A DNA stretch of 64,000 bases from Prevotella sp. (lineage in GTDB: Bacteria > Bacteroidota > Bacteroidia > Bacteroidales > Bacteroidaceae). The stretch lies in the NCBI GenBank assembly GCA_017561825.1, contig JAFZBK010000067.1:99726-163725 (forward strand). Direction: 5' to 3'. The translations under genes were made by a program, and so were the position numbers. Below the pieces are notes generated by a model that had not been told where the DNA came from, searched no databases, and was given only the letters and a program-made list of their open reading frames with translations. Shown piece after piece: positions 61,531-64,000 of this stretch. Each line of letters begins with the position of its first letter. The stretch's first letter is position 1.

Positions 61531-61562
61531 CAAAGTTATGAATAAAACTCGAAACAAACAAA
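61531..61562 (-). promoter_or_regulatory. Promoter of the leu operon
   Basis: Minus strand TTTG (61559-61562), 20 bp, TAACTTTG (61531-61538). The leader before leuA is about 280 nt and holds the peptide and attenuator. Confidence 0.8.
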
Positions 61563-61638
61563 TAAATCATCACTTTTTTGAACAAAAAAGTTACAATTCA
61601 TCATATTTTCGTCATTCTCAGTCCTCAACGCCCTATTC

Positions 61639-63504
61639 TCAGTTAACAACAACTTTCCGTCCATTCTTAACATAGATTCCCTTTGCGTTCGGCTTCCCAT
61701 TGAGTTTTCTGCCATCGATAGTATACCACGATTCAGATTGAACTTTGTCTTGAGGCATCGCCTCATCGATGCCCGTTGAAATTCCGACTTTTGCTTTGAT
61801 GGTAACATCCTTGGCCAGATTGTCGCTATTGCCCAAATAGACACCTTTATTTCTAATTGTGGCATTTGCCGGATAGGTGATAGAGCAATCTTCGAGTATG
61901 ATGCCGCCTGGCAGATCACATATAGCAGCAGCATATTGATTCCCAGCCGTACTAGTTATTATGGTTATATTTGATGACTTGATGGTGATTTTCTCTCCTG
62001 TCGGATTACTTGGACCGGAAATACCCCAGAATGCTTCTATATCCATGTTCATATTCTCGATGGTTGCAGATGCACCATCAGTCAGATAAATACCTGGATT
62101 ATCATTGGCTTTAAGTGTCAACTTACCTTCGCCCTTAATCGTTGTGTTTTTTTTCAGCCATATCGAAGTTCTAGCACCGTTGTTAGCAAGAACAGCATCC
62201 TGTGTTACATCTATGGTCAATCCCTCTAAATCACTACAAATGATATCGGCATCATCGCTTGTAAAACTACCTTTTACGGTGAGCGTTTTTTTAGAGGGTG
62301 AGTATGAGAATATTCCATTGCCCAACACATCACTCATATTCGAGATTTTTACTTGTGTCCCTGCTATCGTAAGGTAATACTCTTTCATGTTCTCAGAAAA
62401 ATAGCCAGGTTTCGTTGTTCCGCCATCAATGCGGGCGTATGTGGCATCATCATGAGAACTGTTATATTTGGTACCGCTACCGCCTACGAGTTGGTAACAA
62501 TTAAAGAACATGCCATTTGAAGAAGATACTTTTCCTGTATTCCAACGATTCCCTACATAAATTTTCGTCAAACCGCTACAATGATAGAACATAAAATCCA
62601 TATTCGTTACCTTCCCGGTATTCCAGCCACTCAAGTCAAGACTCGTCAGAATATCGCACTCCCAGAACATGTTACTCATATCTGTTACGTTACTCGTGTC
62701 CCACTCGTTTAACTCAATATTTTCCAGTTTTTGGCAGGTAGAGAACATACCAGACATGTTCGCTACCTTCCCCGTGTTCCAGCTGTTCAAAGGGAAATTG
62801 TACTCAAGACTTTTGCAATAATAGAACATCCAACTCATATCTGTTACTTTACTTGTGTCCCACTTCCTCAAGTCAAGACTTTTCAGACTTTTGCATTCTG
62901 CGAACATAGCTTTCATATTCGTTACCTTCCCCGTGTTCCAGCCGCTTACATCAAGACTTGTCAGTTGGTTGCAACCATTGAACATCCAACTCATGTCAGT
63001 CACGTTACCTGTGTTCCAGCTACCCACGTTAAGGCTTTTCAGAGCGTAGCATCCGTAGAACATGTAACTCATGTCTGTCACGTTACCTGTGTTCCAGTTA
63101 TCAATACCATTCACTACACCATCCAGGTGGCAGAGGTGGTAGCAACCATAGAACATGTAACTCATGTTTGTCACATTGTCCGTTTTCAAACAATCAATCC
63201 CGATTATTTCATCCAGATCTTCTTGATTGTAGAACCATTTATAAGTTGAGGTAGGTCTATAATCGGCAAAAGAAGAAGTAAATACAACCTTATCGATCTT
63301 TCCTCCATCTATCCAATCAGGGGCGTAATTACCAGAGGGCACATCATATGTATATACCGTACTAGGTTGATCCAACCTTTTGTTATCATAATAGAAAGTT
63401 AAAGTTCGATTGCCTGAGGTGTAAACGGCATACGCCTCTCTTGCGTTGCAGAAGGAACACATGGCCATCAGCATGGCTATCGTCAGAAATAGTTTTTGTT
63501 TCAT
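61639..63504 (-). CDS. BspA-type leucine-rich-repeat surface protein with C-terminal sorting-like tail
   Basis: 621 residues. Signal peptide MKQKLFLTIAMLMAMCSFCN; residues ~90-345 are about ten BspA/DUF285 repeats of ~23-25 residues (WNTGNVTDMSYMFYGCYALK, SLDVSGWNTGKVTNMKAMF), a family of adhesion-type surface proteins. Residues ~375-570 look like a right-handed beta-helix-type region (LTVKGSFTSDDADIICSDLE, ATIENMNMDIEAF). The end WYTIDGRKLNGKPNAKGIYV then KNGRKVVVN resembles the Prevotella/T9SS C-terminal sorting domain. The ATG at 63504 starts the signal peptide and follows the promoter 63548-63579. Confidence 0.88.
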   Translation of the reverse strand: MKQKLFLTIAMLMAMCSFCNAREAYAVYTSGNRTLTFYYDNKRLDQPSTVYTYDVPSGNYAPDWIDGGKIDKVVFTSSFADYRPTSTYKWFYNQEDLDEIIGIDCLKTDNVTNMSYMFYGCYHLCHLDGVVNGIDNWNTGNVTDMSYMFYGCYALKSLNVGSWNTGNVTDMSWMFNGCNQLTSLDVSGWNTGKVTNMKAMFAECKSLKSLDLRKWDTSKVTDMSWMFYYCKSLEYNFPLNSWNTGKVANMSGMFSTCQKLENIELNEWDTSNVTDMSNMFWECDILTSLDLSGWNTGKVTNMDFMFYHCSGLTKIYVGNRWNTGKVSSSNGMFFNCYQLVGGSGTKYNSSHDDATYARIDGGTTKPGYFSENMKEYYLTIAGTQVKISNMSDVLGNGIFSYSPSKKTLTVKGSFTSDDADIICSDLEGLTIDVTQDAVLANNGARTSIWLKKNTTIKGEGKLTLKANDNPGIYLTDGASATIENMNMDIEAFWGISGPSNPTGEKITIKSSNITIITSTAGNQYAAAICDLPGGIILEDCSITYPANATIRNKGVYLGNSDNLAKDVTIKAKVGISTGIDEAMPQDKVQSESWYTIDGRKLNGKPNAKGIYVKNGRKVVVN

Positions 63505-63547
63505 ATCGTTTAAGTTTGGTAGTTTGACAAAGGTTATAATCACTTTG

Positions 63548-63579
63548 CAAAGTTAGTGCTTATTTCCCAAACTTCCAAA
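63548..63579 (-). promoter_or_regulatory. Promoter of the BspA-type gene
   Basis: Minus strand TTTG (63576-63579), 20 bp, TAACTTTG (63548-63555). Confidence 0.8.
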
Positions 63580-63646
63580 TATGGGGGTGCCGTAGCTCGT
63601 AAAAATCTGTTAAGGAAACAGGAACATATTGTTAAAAAACACTGAA

Positions 63647-63712
63647 TGACGTTCTCACTGCCAGAGAGTGACGTTCTCGCTACCAGAGAATGACGCTCTC
63701 ACTCCCAGCAAA
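63647..63712. repeat. Three tandem 22-bp repeats (TGACGTTCTC family)
   Basis: Units TGACGTTCTCACTGCCAGAG+AG, TGACGTTCTCGCTACCAGAG+AA and TGACGCTCTCACTCCCAGCA+AA. A related 22-bp unit occurs on the minus strand at about 18929-18960. Confidence 0.75.
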
Positions 63713-64000
63713 CAACACCTAAATGATAAATGACAAATAATAAATGATAAAGACTTTTTCTTGAAAAGAAACGCGAACGTACATACGAACGAACAGTTCG
63801 AACAGTTATTTTGAGTGAACAATCATCCGAGGGAGATTGAACTATCCAATCCCTGCCTTTGCCGTATTCTCGTGCCCCATGAGATTACTTCAATCTATTC
63901 ACCACCTCTGTCCCGGCATTTTGTGAAATGTGAAATGTGAAAAAGGGAAAAATACCGCATTTCACAGAATGAGAAAAGGAATTCGGAAGAGAATTATATA
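63713..64000. other. Non-coding tail of the window
   Basis: AT-rich sequence with short simple repeats (AAATGATAAATGACAAATAA; GTGAAATGTGAAATGTGAAA). I see no credible gene, RNA or promoter in these 288 bp. Confidence 0.5.

Overview
The window looks like a chromosomal segment of a Bacteroidales bacterium close to Prevotella. The case rests on about twenty promoters of the Bacteroidetes form TTTG-N19/20-TAnnTTTG, A-rich starts without Shine-Dalgarno sequences, Oar-like TonB-dependent receptors, a type IX secretion plug protein, a BspA-type surface protein and lineage families (DUF4301, DUF3256, DUF4890-like). Genus-level naming is inference. Region by region: 1-3,000 holds the start of a glycogen branching enzyme, a MORN-repeat protein and a secreted CE1-type esterase. 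3,100-11,100 is core: kdsB, two identical tRNA-Asp genes, an operon recR / membrane protein / glycosyltransferase / acetyltransferase, engB, an Uup-like ABC-F ATPase and a DUF4301 protein. 11,200-19,650 is the accessory, defence-related part: an orphan XRE antitoxin with a relic of its toxin, a truncated Abi_2 gene, a CRISPR array of 14 repeats, cas2, cas1, a compact type II-C cas9, a divergent tracrRNA, and 1.3 kb of non-coding DNA packed with tandem, inverted and palindromic repeats. 19,650-33,500 is core again: a RelA-type (p)ppGpp synthetase, a TetR regulator, a malic enzyme fused to a phosphotransacetylase-like domain, a YihY/BrkB protein, RNase P RNA, the T9SS plug protein, two TPR proteins and gyrA. 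33,500-36,700 carries GC-rich palindromic repeats, an AMP-forming acyl-CoA ligase, a DUF559 nuclease gene bracketed by inverted copies of the repeat, and an XRE-cupin regulator. 36,900-54,600 has clpC, a Spy-like protein, a cupin, two paralogous 1,100-residue TonB-dependent receptors, an operon MFS transporter / rsmE / lipoprotein / ABC ATPase / FtsX-like permease, a DUF3256 protein and paaK. 54,960-61,540 is a leucine biosynthesis operon (leuA-leuC-leuD-citramalate synthase-like-leuB) behind a leader that encodes an Ile/Leu-rich peptide and a terminator/antiterminator pair. The window ends with a BspA-type secreted protein and repeat-rich non-coding DNA. The most unusual items are: (1) a family of GC-rich palindromic repeats, some translated in frame inside leuC and at the N-termini of leuC and the acyl-CoA ligase, with one inverted pair bracketing a DUF559 nuclease gene like a minimal mobile cassette; (2) a classical ribosome-mediated attenuator in front of the leu operon; (3) interlocked divergent promoters for cas9 and tracrRNA; (4) an iteron-like non-coding region next to the CRISPR locus, with a perfect 33-bp inverted repeat around 65-bp direct repeats that carry 18-bp palindromes; and (5) two small promoter-plus-terminator units that could be small RNAs. 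All calls come from reading the sequence; no database search was run.
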